Source of the DNA: Rhodopseudomonas palustris
Lineage (GTDB): Bacteria > Pseudomonadota > Alphaproteobacteria > Rhizobiales > Xanthobacteraceae
Length of the DNA: 64,000 bases
Assembly: GCA_016215605.1 (NCBI GenBank)
Contig: JACRJB010000043.1
Location: forward strand, 22,557-86,556
Direction: 5' to 3'
Within the stretch, counting starts at the first letter, position 1; each line of letters begins with the position of its first letter. Of the stretch, positions 39,799 through 49,159 are shown piece after piece. The notes beneath the pieces were generated by a model, which worked only from the letters and a program-made list of their open reading frames with translations, searched no databases and was not told the origin of the DNA. A program made the position numbers and the translations under genes.

Positions 39799-40464
39799 AT
39801 GAGCCCGCCCGAGCTTCACGGGCTGGCGGCGGTCGAGCAGGAGATCGCGCGGGCCTGCAAGGACGCCCGCCGCGAGCGCAGTTCGGTCACGCTGATCGCG
39901 GTGTCGAAGACGTTCGAGGCCGACGCGATCCGGCCGGTGCTGGCCGCCGGGCAGCGGGTGTTCGGCGAAAACCGCGTGCAGGAGGCCAAGGCGAAATGGC
40001 CGCCGCTGCTCGCCGAGCATCCGGGTACCGCCCTGCATCTGATCGGGCCGCTGCAATCCAACAAGGCCAAGGAAGCCGTCGCGCTGTTCGACGCGATCCA
40101 TTCGGTCGATCGCGAGAGCCTGTGCGAGGCGCTCGGCAAGGTGCTGCCGGCCTCCGGCCGTTCGGTCGAACTGTTCGTCCAGATCAACACCGGCGAGGAG
40201 CCGCAGAAGGCCGGCGTGGCGCCGCAGGACGCCGACGCCTTCATCGCCGCCTGCCGCGACCGCTGGGGGCTGGCGATCGCCGGCCTGATGTGCATTCCGC
40301 CGGTCGACGAGGCGCCGGCGCCGCATTTCGCCCTGACGGCGAAGATCGCCAAGCGCAACGGCCTGACGAAACTGTCGATGGGCATGAGCGCCGACTTCGC
40401 CACCGCGATCGAATTCGGCGCCACCCATGTGCGGGTGGGAAGCGCGATCTTCGGGCATCGGTAG
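39799..40464 (+). CDS. YggS-type PLP homeostasis protein
   Basis: A 221-residue alanine-racemase-fold protein of the YggS/PROSC family that binds pyridoxal phosphate and keeps its level balanced. The PLP lysine lies in LIAVSKTF, and FGENRVQEAKAKW, HLIGPLQSNKAKEA and LSMGMSADFATAIEFGATHVRVGSAIFG are diagnostic. ATG 39799 has GGAGAG six bases upstream; ATG 39781 is an alternative adding six residues. The open frame extends to 39448 but that is antisense to the cyclase gene. Confidence 0.95.
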   Translation: MSPPELHGLAAVEQEIARACKDARRERSSVTLIAVSKTFEADAIRPVLAAGQRVFGENRVQEAKAKWPPLLAEHPGTALHLIGPLQSNKAKEAVALFDAIHSVDRESLCEALGKVLPASGRSVELFVQINTGEEPQKAGVAPQDADAFIAACRDRWGLAIAGLMCIPPVDEAPAPHFALTAKIAKRNGLTKLSMGMSADFATAIEFGATHVRVGSAIFGHR

Positions 40465-40480
40465 GCGCGCCCATTCGTCC

Positions 40481-40585
40481 CGGTCATCGCCCGGCTTGTC
40501 CGGGCGACCCAGTATTCCCGAGCGCCAGTGCCGAACAACGAACGCTCTGGAATACGGGGCCACCCGCATTCGCGGGTGGTGACGG
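40481..40585. repeat. Paired inverted repeat, family B
   Basis: CGGTCATCGCCCGGCTTGTC...GACCCAGTATT faces AATACGGGGCCACCCGCATT...GTGGTGACGG. The layout matches the 16981-17085 copy. It lies in the convergent gap between yggS and the L,D-transpeptidase gene. Confidence 0.85.
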
Positions 40586-40621
40586 CCGAGTCTGGAGTGG
40601 CTGCTGCGCCGAACGCTCCGC

Positions 40622-41170
40622 CTACCCGATCACGATCCTGGTGGTCGGCCCGAGCCGCGCCAGCAGGCGGCGCAAATTACCGCGGGTCATGGCGATGCAG
40701 CCGGCGGTGGGGCCGAAATTGTCGCGCGCCAGATGCAGAAACACCGCACTGCCGCGTCCGGCGACGCGCGGCCTGGTGTTGTGGTCGATCTCGACGATGA
40801 AATCGTAGAGCTGGTCGTCGCGGCGCAGCCGGTCGCCGGGTTCGCCGGGGCCGCGGCGCATCGGGCGATTGTAATGCCGGCTCGACGGGTCTTCGCACCA
40901 GGCGTCCTCGGCGGTGATCGCCCGGACCGGCAGATGGGTGCGCGGCCGCGGCGCGCGGTCGGACCGCCACCACAGCCTGACCGGATGAAACGTGCCGCGC
41001 GGGGTGCCGCCGTCGCCCTCGCGCTTGTTGGCCAGAATGCCGCCGCGGCCGAGCGCGACCGGGATGGTCAGGCCCTCCGCGGTCAGCCAGCCGCGGCTGC
41101 GCTGCCCGGCGGCGGTGCGGACGCGCAGCATCGGCAATGCCGCACCGCGTGGGGACTTCTTGTAAGGCAT
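40622..41170 (-). CDS. L,D-transpeptidase (YkuD) family protein
   Basis: A 182-residue YkuD-domain protein. L,D-transpeptidases form 3-3 peptidoglycan crosslinks or anchor proteins. The core is PVALGRGGILANKREGDGGTPRG and, near the C-terminus, the catalytic HLARDNFGPTAGCIAM with histidine and cysteine. No signal peptide is obvious from ATG 41170 (MPYKKSPRG), which is odd for a periplasmic enzyme, though YbbK/YafK-like cytosolic-looking members exist. Upstream open frame to 41662 is antisense to the response regulator. Confidence 0.88.
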   Translation of the reverse strand: MPYKKSPRGAALPMLRVRTAAGQRSRGWLTAEGLTIPVALGRGGILANKREGDGGTPRGTFHPVRLWWRSDRAPRPRTHLPVRAITAEDAWCEDPSSRHYNRPMRRGPGEPGDRLRRDDQLYDFIVEIDHNTRPRVAGRGSAVFLHLARDNFGPTAGCIAMTRGNLRRLLARLGPTTRIVIG

Positions 41171-41360
41171 TGATTTTGTTCGAGTCGTCAATTTTGGCGC
41201 CGACGATTGGATGGCTTCGGTGGGCAATTTTAGCATGCCGCTGTTCAATTCCGCAGAATCGATCCCTATTTGCTGTTCTGCGATACAATCGCGCATGATT
41301 TGGAAGGCGCCCTCGGCCGATCCGGCCGCAGCCGCGCGCAAGACCCGAAGGACATCGCCC

Positions 41361-42047
41361 ATGCCGAACGCCCGCAAGATCCTGATCGTGGACGACGACA
41401 CCGATCTGCGAGACGCGCTGGTCGAGCAATTGTCGCTGCACGAGGAGTTCGAGGCCTCGGCGGTCGACACCGGCGCCAAAGGCGTGCAGTCGGCCAAGGC
41501 GAATTCGCCGGACCTGGTGCTGATGGATGTCGGCCTGCCCGACACCGACGGCCGCGAAGTGGTGCGGTCGTTGCGCAAGGGCGGGTTCAAGGCGCCGATC
41601 ATCATGCTGACCGGACATGATACCGACTCCGACACCATTCTCGGGCTGGAGAGCGGCGCCAACGATTACGTCGCCAAGCCGTTCCGCTTCGCCGTGCTGC
41701 TGGCGCGCATCCGCGCCCAGCTCCGCCAGCACGAGGCCAGCGAGGACGCGGTGTTCACCGTCGGGCCGTACAGCTTCCGCCCCGGCTCCAAGATGCTGAC
41801 CGGCGCCAACGCCAAGAAGGTGCGGCTGACCGAGAAGGAAACCGCGATCCTGCGCTTCCTGTACCGCGCCGGCCAGACGCCGGTGTCGCGCGAGACGCTG
41901 CTGCAGGAAGTCTGGGGCTACAATTCCGGTGTGACCACCCACACGCTTGAGACCCATATTTACCGACTTCGCCAAAAGATCGAGAAGGATGCGGCGAATC
42001 CGGAGATTCTGGTCACCGAGGCCGGTGGCTACAAACTCGTGCCGTGA
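41361..42047 (+). CDS. OmpR-family response regulator, CenR-like
   Basis: A 228-residue two-component regulator. The receiver has DDD (acidic pocket), phospho-acceptor aspartate in LVLMDVGLP, T in MLTGHD and K in VAKPF. The C-terminal winged helix shows RLTEKETAILRFLYRAG and VTTHTLETHIYRLRQKIE. The sequence resembles CenR, the essential envelope regulator of Caulobacter, by recollection. ATG 41361 (MPNARKILIVDDD) fits the family; the 41211 start does not. No cognate kinase is adjacent. It diverges from the L,D-transpeptidase gene across 190 bases, consistent with an envelope link. Confidence 0.88.
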   Translation: MPNARKILIVDDDTDLRDALVEQLSLHEEFEASAVDTGAKGVQSAKANSPDLVLMDVGLPDTDGREVVRSLRKGGFKAPIIMLTGHDTDSDTILGLESGANDYVAKPFRFAVLLARIRAQLRQHEASEDAVFTVGPYSFRPGSKMLTGANAKKVRLTEKETAILRFLYRAGQTPVSRETLLQEVWGYNSGVTTHTLETHIYRLRQKIEKDAANPEILVTEAGGYKLVP

Positions 42048-42125
42048 TACCAATAGGGACCGAATCGTCGCCGGGGGTTGATCACCAAGACCCTGGCGGC
42101 GTCCCGTTTCTCCGGCCGGTCCCTG

Positions 42126-42575
42126 ATGTCGATCGAAGATGATGTTGCCCTGCTCGAGCGCGTCCCGACGCTGCGGCTGTTGGGCGACACCTCGTTGCGG
42201 ATGCTGGCGATCGGCTCCGATCAGCGCGAATTTGCCCGTGGCGACGTGCTGTTCAACGCCGGCGACGCGTCCGACGCCGGCTATGTGGTGCAGACCGGAT
42301 CGTTCCAGGTGACCTCGGCCGAGGGCGGCCCGCACGAACTGATCGCGCGGCCCGGCGATCTGATCGGCGAACTGGCGCTGGTGCTGCCGATGCCGCGGCC
42401 GTCGAGCGCAGTGGCGCTGGAGTACTCGTCGGTGATCCGGATCGCCCGCAGCCTGTTTCAGCGCGTGCTCGAAAGCGACCCCGCCGCCGCCCGCCGCCTG
42501 CGCGACGAATTCGCCTCCCGCACCAGCCAGATCGCCAGCGACATCATGATGGCCGGCGCGAAGCTGAGTTCGTAA
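42126..42575 (+). CDS. Single-domain cyclic-nucleotide-binding protein
   Basis: A 149-residue protein that is essentially one CRP-type cNMP-binding domain: FARGDVLFNAGDASDAGYVVQTGSFQV and the phosphate-binding-cassette-like RPGDLIGELALVLPMPRPSSAVA. There is no DNA-binding helix-turn-helix or other output domain; a short helical tail ends ASDIMMAGAKLSS. ATG 42126 follows CCGGTCCCTG. It lies 78 bases after the CenR-like regulator and may share its transcript. Ligand and partner are unknown. Confidence 0.85.
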   Translation: MSIEDDVALLERVPTLRLLGDTSLRMLAIGSDQREFARGDVLFNAGDASDAGYVVQTGSFQVTSAEGGPHELIARPGDLIGELALVLPMPRPSSAVALEYSSVIRIARSLFQRVLESDPAAARRLRDEFASRTSQIASDIMMAGAKLSS

Positions 42576-42587
42576 TTTGTGATCCAG

Positions 42588-43052
42588 ATGGCAATCCCAT
42601 CGATATCTGTAGAGCAACTTCTGGATCGAGCGGGTCTTACGCTGGCCGGCACTGTGAAGTGGCGTACCAAAGTCCCGGAAAGCTCAAGCGGCATCTACGT
42701 CATCTCGATTGATTGTCCCGAGGACGTTCAATTGGATGGGCTTCCAAGCGAGGTTCGGTCTCGCTGGAATGAAGGACAGCAGATCATTTACATTGGAAGA
42801 AGTGTCAACGTAGGTAAGAGGTTATCTCAGTTCTACAGGCATGTTCGCGGTAAGCCGCGCCCGCATCGCGGCGGCGAAGATATCCTTCGACTCGAAGGAC
42901 AAAAGTTAGTTCACTGGTCCTGCGTTCGAGAATACGCGCTCGCTGAGCGTAAGCTGATTGAGTTCTTCGAGCAGTCAGTTGGCAAAAAGCCGTTCGGAAA
43001 TCGAATGAGATCCGCCCAGTTGGCTAAAGTGTCAATTGGCAATTCTCTTTGA
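42588..43052 (+). CDS. Stand-alone GIY-YIG nuclease-like protein
   Basis: A 154-residue protein with the full GIY-YIG signature: GIY at 35-37, YIG at 68-70, catalytic-type arginine R78 in NVGKRLSQFY, glutamate E120 in LAERKLIEFF and asparagine N138 in KKPFGNRM. No other domain is present beyond a 30-residue N-terminus. Codon use is visibly less GC-biased than its neighbours (CAATTG, AAAAGTTAGTT, TTCTTC runs), suggesting horizontal acquisition. A GTG at 42579 is an alternative start three codons earlier. It lies four bases after the cNMP protein but without a clear ribosome site. It could be a DNA nuclease, a defence or mobile-element remnant, or a structural GIY-YIG domain. Confidence 0.8.
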   Translation: MAIPSISVEQLLDRAGLTLAGTVKWRTKVPESSSGIYVISIDCPEDVQLDGLPSEVRSRWNEGQQIIYIGRSVNVGKRLSQFYRHVRGKPRPHRGGEDILRLEGQKLVHWSCVREYALAERKLIEFFEQSVGKKPFGNRMRSAQLAKVSIGNSL

Positions 43053-43055
43053 CCG

Positions 43056-43868
43056 CTAGAGCTCCATCGTCATCGTCACCGGGACGTGGTCGCTCGGGCG
43101 TTCCCAGCTGCGGGCGTCGCGCAGGATCTTGAAGTCGGTGACGCGAGCGCGCAGCGCTTCGGACACCCAGATGTGGTCGAGCCGGCGGCCACGGTCGCCG
43201 ACGGTCCAGTCGGCGGCGCGATAGCTCCACCAGGTGTAGATCTTCTCCGACAGCGGAATCCGGTCGCGCGCGACGTCGACCCAGTTGCCGGCGGCGAGCA
43301 CCGCGAGCAGCTTGTCGCATTCCACCGGCGTGTGCGATACGACCTTAAGTAACTGCTTGTGCGACCAGACGTCGTGCTCGTGCGGCGCGACGTTGAGATC
43401 GCCGACCAGAATGTGCCGCGCATCGCCCGAGGGATGCAGCGGCTCGCAGGCCTTCATCTCGTCGAGGAACGACAGCTTGTGTTTGAACTTCGGATTGAGC
43501 TCGGGATCGGGAATGTCGCCGCCGGCGGGGACGTAGAAATTATGCAGCACCAGCGGCGGGTCGGCCTCGCCGGTCTGCAGCGAGACCGAGATGTGGCGCG
43601 AGTCGACATTGTCGCAGAAGGTGCGGATGTCGGTGGCGAGAAACGGGATCTTCGAGATCACCGCGACGCCGTGATAACCCTTCTGGCCGTTGAGCGCGAT
43701 GTGCTCGTAGCCGAGCCGCTTGAAACGCTTCAGCGGAAACGCGTCGTCGGGGCACTTGGTCTCCTGCAGGCACAGCACGTCCGGCCGCTGCGCTTTCAGA
43801 AACTTCGCGACGAGGTCGATGCGCAGCCGCACCGAATTGATGTTCCAGGTCGTGAGGGTGAAGCGCAT
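43056..43868 (-). CDS. xth: Exodeoxyribonuclease III
   Basis: An apurinic/apyrimidinic endonuclease and 3' exonuclease for base-excision repair. The 270-residue EEP-fold protein shows TWNINSVR, CLQETKCPD (metal glutamate), YHGVAVISK, GDLNVAPHEHD and the final SDHVPV with catalytic Asp-His. It ends three bases from the convergent GIY-YIG gene. Confidence 0.97.
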   Translation of the reverse strand: MRFTLTTWNINSVRLRIDLVAKFLKAQRPDVLCLQETKCPDDAFPLKRFKRLGYEHIALNGQKGYHGVAVISKIPFLATDIRTFCDNVDSRHISVSLQTGEADPPLVLHNFYVPAGGDIPDPELNPKFKHKLSFLDEMKACEPLHPSGDARHILVGDLNVAPHEHDVWSHKQLLKVVSHTPVECDKLLAVLAAGNWVDVARDRIPLSEKIYTWWSYRAADWTVGDRGRRLDHIWVSEALRARVTDFKILRDARSWERPSDHVPVTMTMEL

Positions 43869-43892
43869 GGGAGTGCCGGTTCAGCGGGCGGA

Positions 43893-44027
43893 CCTCATCC
43901 TGAGGAGCGGCCCCAACGGGAGTTGGCGTTTGATGCACGGCCGGTGATGGGCCGCGTCTCGAAGGATGAGATGCAAGATGCGCATGGTTCGAGACGCGCG
44001 CCAAGAGGCGCGCTCCTCACCATGAGG
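43893..44027. repeat. Long paired inverted repeat, family E
   Basis: CCTCATCCTGAGGAGC opens the unit and GCGCTCCTCACCATGAGG closes it. Inner pairs GTCTCGAAGGATGAGATGC and GGTTCGAGACGCGC fold back. A related copy is at 53.77-53.90 kb. It lies between xth and lolA. Confidence 0.85.
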
Positions 44028-44081
44028 CTTTGCCTGTGGACGCCGGCGTTCGATCTAAACGGCGTGCATTTATCCGGCGCG

Positions 44082-45023
44082 TCAGCCCGGCGGTGTGCCG
44101 TAGTCGGTGAAGTCGATCTTGAACATCGCCGGATCGGGGCGGCGGGTGGTGTCGAGATTGTAGATCGCCACCGTGGTGTCGTAGCCCTGCGGGTCGGTGA
44201 CGGTCCATTGCTTGAGCTGGCCGTCCTTGACGCCGAGCATCAGCATCAGCCGGCTGGTGCCGATCACCGCGTTGCGCTCCTCGATGATGATGCTGATGTA
44301 GAGATCGTCCGAGGTGATGGCGACCACATTGGTGTCGCGCAACAGATCGATGCGGTCGCTGAGCAGATAGCGCAGCGGCGTCTGCGACAGCGGATAAACG
44401 TCCTGGGTCGCGAGCTTGCGGTCGCGCACCACCAGCGACTGGCCGTCGGCGACCATCGAGATCGGGCTCGGGTCGTCGTATTCGAACCGCACCTTGCCGG
44501 GCTTCATGATGTAGAAGTCGCCCTTCAGCTTGGTGCCGTCGGGGCCGACCTGAACGAAATTGCCGACCAGCGTCGACAGCGACGACAGATAGGCGCTGAC
44601 CTTGGCGGCGTCGGCCTTCTGCTTGGCGTCGAAGGTGGTGAAGATCGAGGCCGGCACGTTGCGCCGCGGATCCGGGATGATCGGCTCCGGCGGCGTGGTC
44701 AGCTTCGCGACCGGAGGCGGCGCCGGCTGCGGCGGCCGCTGCCGGCCGGGCTCGGCGGCACTGATCAGCTTCTCGCCGGATTTCGGCGCCGGCTTGGGCA
44801 CCGGTACGGGCTCGGCGAATGCCGGCACCCCGGCCAGCCACAGCCCGACGCCGGCCGCGATGGTCCGGCGCAGCCCGGGGGAGATCGCCGGTCTCGGCGC
44901 CAAACCATTGGAAACGTTCGTCAATGCACTGTCCTGCGCGGGCGCGGCGGATCCGTCGCTCAGCCCCCCAGCCGCTACCTTGGCGCTGTGGCGATTTCGC
45001 GACTCCTGCTCGGAGAATTCCAT
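44082..45023 (-). CDS. lolA: Outer-membrane lipoprotein carrier LolA
   Basis: LolA ferries lipoproteins across the periplasm. The 313-residue product is long for LolA because of about 110 extra N-terminal residues: a soluble leader, a hydrophobic segment (TIAAGVGLWLAGVPAFAEP) ending in AFA-type cleavage, and a proline-rich linker. The LolA domain starts near residue 130 (FDAKQKADAAKVSAYLSSLSTLVGNFVQ) with GDFYIMKPGKVRFEYDDP. A start nearer the hydrophobic segment may be used. ATG 45023 is 18 bases after the ftsK stop. The usual ftsK-lolA-xth order is kept. Confidence 0.93.
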   Translation of the reverse strand: MEFSEQESRNRHSAKVAAGGLSDGSAAPAQDSALTNVSNGLAPRPAISPGLRRTIAAGVGLWLAGVPAFAEPVPVPKPAPKSGEKLISAAEPGRQRPPQPAPPPVAKLTTPPEPIIPDPRRNVPASIFTTFDAKQKADAAKVSAYLSSLSTLVGNFVQVGPDGTKLKGDFYIMKPGKVRFEYDDPSPISMVADGQSLVVRDRKLATQDVYPLSQTPLRYLLSDRIDLLRDTNVVAITSDDLYISIIIEERNAVIGTSRLMLMLGVKDGQLKQWTVTDPQGYDTTVAIYNLDTTRRPDPAMFKIDFTDYGTPPG

Positions 45024-45040
45024 ACCGCTGATCCCGCCGG

Positions 45041-47512
45041 TCAAAAGTCGGAGTCTTCTTCAGCCACCAGGATCTCACGCTTGCCGGCGTGGTTGGCCTG
45101 GCCGACGATGCCTTCGAGTTCCATGCGCTCCATCAGCGAGGCGGCGCGGTTGTAGCCGATCTGCAGCCGGCGCTGAATGTAGCTGGTCGAGGCCTTGCGG
45201 TCGCGCTTGACGATCGCGACCGCCTGCTGGAACAGGTCGCCGCCGCCGTCGCCGCCCATGCCGGTGGCGTCGAACACCGCGCCGTCCTCGCCCTCGGCCG
45301 GCTCTTCGGCGGTGACCGCTTCGAGATACTCCGGCTGGCCCTGCGTCTTGAGATGCTTGACGACCTTCTCGACTTCCTCGTCGGAGACGAACGGGCCGTG
45401 CACGCGGCTGATCCGGCCGCCGCCGGCCATGTACAGCATGTCGCCCTGGCCGAGCAGCTGCTCGGCGCCCATTTCACCGAGGATGGTGCGGCTGTCGATC
45501 TTCGAGGTGACCTGAAACGAGATGCGGGTCGGGAAGTTCGCCTTGATGGTGCCGGTGATGACGTCGACCGACGGACGCTGCGTGGCGAGGATCACGTGGA
45601 GGCCGGCGGCGCGCGCCATCTGGGCGAGGCGCTGCACCGCGCCTTCGATGTCCTTGCCGGCGACCATCATCAGGTCGGCCATTTCGTCGACGATGATGAC
45701 GATATAGGGCAGCGGCTCGAGGTCGAGCTTCTCTTCCTCGTAGATCGCCTTGCCGGTCTCCTTGTCGAAGCCGGTGTGCACCGTGCGGGTGAGTTCCTCG
45801 CCGCGCGCCTTGGCTTCGGACAGCCGGGTGTTGTAGCCGTCGATGTTGCGGACGCCGAGCTTGGCCATGCGCTTGTAGCGCTCTTCCATCTCGCGCACCG
45901 CCCATTTCAGGGCGACCACGGCCTTCTTGGGGTCGGTGACGACCGGCGTCAGCAGATGCGGGATGCCGTCATAGACCGAGAGTTCGAGCATCTTCGGATC
46001 GACCATGATCAGCCGGCACTGATCTGGCCGCAGCCGGTACACCAGGCTGAGGATCATGGTGTTGATCGCCACCGACTTACCCGAGCCGGTGGTACCTGCG
46101 ATCAGCATGTGCGGCGTGCGGGCGAGATCGATGATGATCGAATCACCGCCGATGTTCTTGCCGAGACACAGCGGCAGCTTGTGCACGGTCTCGTTGTTGT
46201 CCTTCACGCTCAGCAGTTCGCGCAAGTACACCTTCTCGCGATGCGCGTTGGGCAGCTCGATGCCGATGGCGTTGCGGCCCGGCACCACGGCGACGCGTGC
46301 CGACAGCGCGCTCATCGAGCGGGCGATGTCGTCGGCGAGGCCGATCACGCGCGACGACTTGATACCAGGGGCCGGTTCGAGTTCGTACAGCGTCACCACC
46401 GGACCGGGGTTCGCCTTGACGATCTCGCCGCGCACGCCGAAATCCTGCAGCACGCCTTCGAGCGCGCGCGAATTGGCTTCGAGTTCGGCCTTGTTGAGCG
46501 GCTGGCGGTCGGACGCCTTCGGCGCCGTCAGCACGTTGACCGAGGGCAATTCGAACTTGCCGGATTTCTTCACGGGCGGCTTCGGTGCGGCCTTCTTGCG
46601 CGGCGCGCGGGCGACCGGCTGTTCGTCTTCCTCCTCGTCCTCGATCGCGTCGGCGGCCTCGAGGTCGAGCGTCTCGCCGTCGGCGCGTTCGTCGCGCGGC
46701 ACGATCGGCGGCGACGTGCGGCCGCTGCCGAGCCTCGGCTCCTGGCGCTCGAACGACGCGGCGGAGCCGGCCTTCGGCGCGCTGCTGACCAGGCCGCGAT
46801 AGCTCAGCTTCATCAGCCGCCACAGCCGCGCCTTGGCGGACAGCATCGCGTGCGCCAGCCAGCCGAGCGAGACCGAGCCGGTGTCGCGATCCTCGTCTTC
46901 GTCCAGCGGCACGTCGTCGGCGATGATGTCCTCCGGGTCGGGCTCGCGCGAGCCGTAGCCGCTGGCGATCACGAAGCACACGGCCGTCGCCGCGCCGAGC
47001 ACGACGCTGAGAATGACTCGGAAGATCAGGCCCGGGCCGAACACCAGCGACGGCGCGCGCACCAGCGCGTCGCCGACCACGCCGCCGAGACCGGTCGGCA
47101 GCGGCCAGGCGCTGTCGTGCGGAAACGACGAGGCGAAGCCGGCGGCGAACACGGTGCACAGCATCCAGGCGGCGAACCGCAAGGCGCGGCGATCGAACGG
47201 CCGGTGGTTGATCATCCGCCAGCCCCAGGTCGCGACCGGCAGCAGCAGGCCGATGGCGCCGAGGCCGAGGATCTGCATCGACAGGTCGGCGCCGATCGCG
47301 CCGGGGTAGCCGATCAGATTGTGAATCTTGCGCGAGGTGGCGTGGCTCAGACTCGGGTCCTGCACCGACCAGGTCGCCAGCGCCGCCGCCGCCACGGTCG
47401 CGATCGCGATCAGGCCGAAGCCGGCGAGTTCACGCAGCCGCCGCGCCAGCGCGTCGCGAATCGACGCCGGCAGGTGCCCGACCAGGGGAATGACACGCTC
47501 GATCGCCGGCAT
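45041..47512 (-). CDS. ftsK: DNA translocase FtsK
   Basis: FtsK anchors at the septum and pumps the terminus region DNA for dimer resolution. The 823-residue protein has four predicted N-terminal membrane helices, an acidic/proline linker (residues 190-320), the RecA motor with Walker [13 protein letters not shown] and [12 protein letters not shown], and the C-terminal gamma winged helix ([24 protein letters not shown]) that reads KOPS. ATG 47512 (MPAIERVIP) is preferred to the TTG at 47518. Confidence 0.97.
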   Translation of the reverse strand: MPAIERVIPLVGHLPASIRDALARRLRELAGFGLIAIATVAAAALATWSVQDPSLSHATSRKIHNLIGYPGAIGADLSMQILGLGAIGLLLPVATWGWRMINHRPFDRRALRFAAWMLCTVFAAGFASSFPHDSAWPLPTGLGGVVGDALVRAPSLVFGPGLIFRVILSVVLGAATAVCFVIASGYGSREPDPEDIIADDVPLDEDEDRDTGSVSLGWLAHAMLSAKARLWRLMKLSYRGLVSSAPKAGSAASFERQEPRLGSGRTSPPIVPRDERADGETLDLEAADAIEDEEEDEQPVARAPRKKAAPKPPVKKSGKFELPSVNVLTAPKASDRQPLNKAELEANSRALEGVLQDFGVRGEIVKANPGPVVTLYELEPAPGIKSSRVIGLADDIARSMSALSARVAVVPGRNAIGIELPNAHREKVYLRELLSVKDNNETVHKLPLCLGKNIGGDSIIIDLARTPHMLIAGTTGSGKSVAINTMILSLVYRLRPDQCRLIMVDPKMLELSVYDGIPHLLTPVVTDPKKAVVALKWAVREMEERYKRMAKLGVRNIDGYNTRLSEAKARGEELTRTVHTGFDKETGKAIYEEEKLDLEPLPYIVIIVDEMADLMMVAGKDIEGAVQRLAQMARAAGLHVILATQRPSVDVITGTIKANFPTRISFQVTSKIDSRTILGEMGAEQLLGQGDMLYMAGGGRISRVHGPFVSDEEVEKVVKHLKTQGQPEYLEAVTAEEPAEGEDGAVFDATGMGGDGGGDLFQQAVAIVKRDRKASTSYIQRRLQIGYNRAASLMERMELEGIVGQANHAGKREILVAEEDSDF

Positions 47513-47534
47513 GCTCAACTTTCAGCCTCGCGAT

Positions 47535-48761
47535 TCACTCGAGAATCCGCACCATGCGGTGCAACGCTTCGGCGGTGACGTCACTGTCCTGCACCATCGC
47601 GACACGGATGTAGCCGGCGCCGGGATTGCTGCCGTCGGGCTGCGGCCGCGCCAAATAACTGCCGGGAACGACGCGGACGCCGCCGTCCTTGAACAGCTTC
47701 ACGGTGGCGGCCTCGTCGCCGCCCTGCGCCGAGACGTCGAGCCACAGGCAGAAGCCGCCGGCGGGGCGCTGATAGCCGTAGCGTTCGCCGAGGATCTGAT
47801 CGGCGAGATCGAATTTCAGCCGATACAACCTTCGATTCTCTTCGACATGCGCCTCGTCCGCATAGGCGGCGATCGCGACGTGCTGCAGCGGCACCGGCAC
47901 CTGCGGCCCGGCGACGTTGCGCAGCTCGTGATACGCCTTGAGAAAATCGGCGTCGCCGGCGACGAAGCCGACCCGCATGCCGGGCAGGTTCGAGCGCTTC
48001 GACAGCGACTGGAACACCGCGACGTTGCGGAAGTCCGGACCGGCCACCTGCAGCGCGCTGCCCGGCGCGGTGCGGGTGTAGATCTCGGAGTAGCACTCGT
48101 CGGCGAGAATCAGAAAGCCGTGGCGATCGGCCAGCGCCTTCAGCTTCGCGAAGTAATCGTTCGACGCGACCGAGCCCTGCGGATTGGCCGGGGAGGCCAT
48201 GTAGATCGCGACCGTGCGCCGCAGCGTCGCATCGTCGAGCGAATCGAGGTCGGGCAGGAAGCCGTTGGCGAGGGTGGTCGGCAGGAACACCGCCTCGCAG
48301 CCGGCGGCGCGGGCGCCGGCCGCATAGGCCGGATAGAACGGGTTCGGCATCAGGATCGCCGGCGTGCCGTCGCGCGGCGCGACGTAGCGCGCGGCCGCGA
48401 CCGCGGCGAGGAATAGGCCCTCGCGGCTGCCGTTCAACACCAGAACTTCGGTCTCGGGATCCGGCGCGCGCGGCAGCGCGAAGCGTGTCGTCAGCCAAGC
48501 CGACGCGGCGGCGCGGAACGGCGCGATGCCCTTGGCCATCGGATAGCGGCCGAACTCGGCGGTGTGCTGCGCCAGAACCGGGCCGACGAAATCCGGCACC
48601 GGATGCTGCGGCTCGCCGAGCGACAGGTTGATCAGCTTCTCGCCGGGCTGATACGGCGCCAGCAATTCGGTCAGCCGCGCGAATGGCGAGCGTTCGCTGC
48701 CTGCGGCAGCCGAAGCACTGCCGACAGCGCGCGCCGAAGCGGAAGAGGCGGGCAAAGCCAT
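47535..48761 (-). CDS. Class I/II aminotransferase, DapC-like
   Basis: A 408-residue PLP enzyme, probably N-succinyldiaminopimelate aminotransferase of lysine/peptidoglycan synthesis (DapC-like). It has INLSLGEPQHPVPDFV, NGSREGLFLA, MASPANPQGS, DECYSEIY and the PLP lysine in SLSKRSNLPGMRVGF. The first 22 residues are alanine/serine-rich and unconserved. It is encoded 22 bases upstream of ftsK on the same strand. The exact amino donor/acceptor is inferred from recollection of the family. Confidence 0.85.
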   Translation of the reverse strand: MALPASSASARAVGSASAAAGSERSPFARLTELLAPYQPGEKLINLSLGEPQHPVPDFVGPVLAQHTAEFGRYPMAKGIAPFRAAASAWLTTRFALPRAPDPETEVLVLNGSREGLFLAAVAAARYVAPRDGTPAILMPNPFYPAYAAGARAAGCEAVFLPTTLANGFLPDLDSLDDATLRRTVAIYMASPANPQGSVASNDYFAKLKALADRHGFLILADECYSEIYTRTAPGSALQVAGPDFRNVAVFQSLSKRSNLPGMRVGFVAGDADFLKAYHELRNVAGPQVPVPLQHVAIAAYADEAHVEENRRLYRLKFDLADQILGERYGYQRPAGGFCLWLDVSAQGGDEAATVKLFKDGGVRVVPGSYLARPQPDGSNPGAGYIRVAMVQDSDVTAEALHRMVRILE

Positions 48762-48922
48762 TCAAAAACGCCAGTTTTGCAGGGCGCCCGGCCGCAGTCC
48801 GGCCCGGGCGGAAACAGATCAGCCACCATAGATACGGCGAGGTTAAGACGCGATTAACCATCGACGGGCGGGAGAGCCGTGCCTAGATTATGGCGGCGCC
48901 TCGAAAACAGGCGGAGGTCGAG

Positions 48923-49156
48923 ATGGCGAGCAGGGTCACGAGCGACGGCCAAGTGACGATCCCCCCGGACGTGCTGGAAGCTCTGGGCGTGGCGCCGGGG
49001 GAAGAGATCGACTTCAAGCGCGCGGCGGACGGAGCGGTAGTGCTCGAGAAGGCCGCGCGAAGTGACCCGAACAGGCCGTGGGACAAGGCCAGGGGCAGCG
49101 CCGATGCCGGCATGTCGGGCGAAGAACTGATCCAGTTGCTGCGCGACGGCGATTGA
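48923..49156 (+). CDS. AbrB/MazE-type antitoxin
   Basis: A 77-residue antitoxin with the swapped-hairpin AbrB DNA-binding motif at the start (SRVTSDGQVTIPPDVLEALGVAPGEEIDF) and an acidic C-terminus (GEELIQLLRDGD) that would cap the toxin. ATG 48923 has GGAGG five bases before; ATG 48890 is an alternative. The stop precedes the vapC-like start by three bases. It is intact although its toxin is broken. Confidence 0.87.
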   Translation: MASRVTSDGQVTIPPDVLEALGVAPGEEIDFKRAADGAVVLEKAARSDPNRPWDKARGSADAGMSGEELIQLLRDGD

Positions 49157-49159
49157 GCC

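Noticed and set aside
45089..47578. 829-residue plus-strand open frame opposite ftsK
   Set aside because: Shadow of ftsK in a high-GC genome; no domain, and ftsK is unambiguous.
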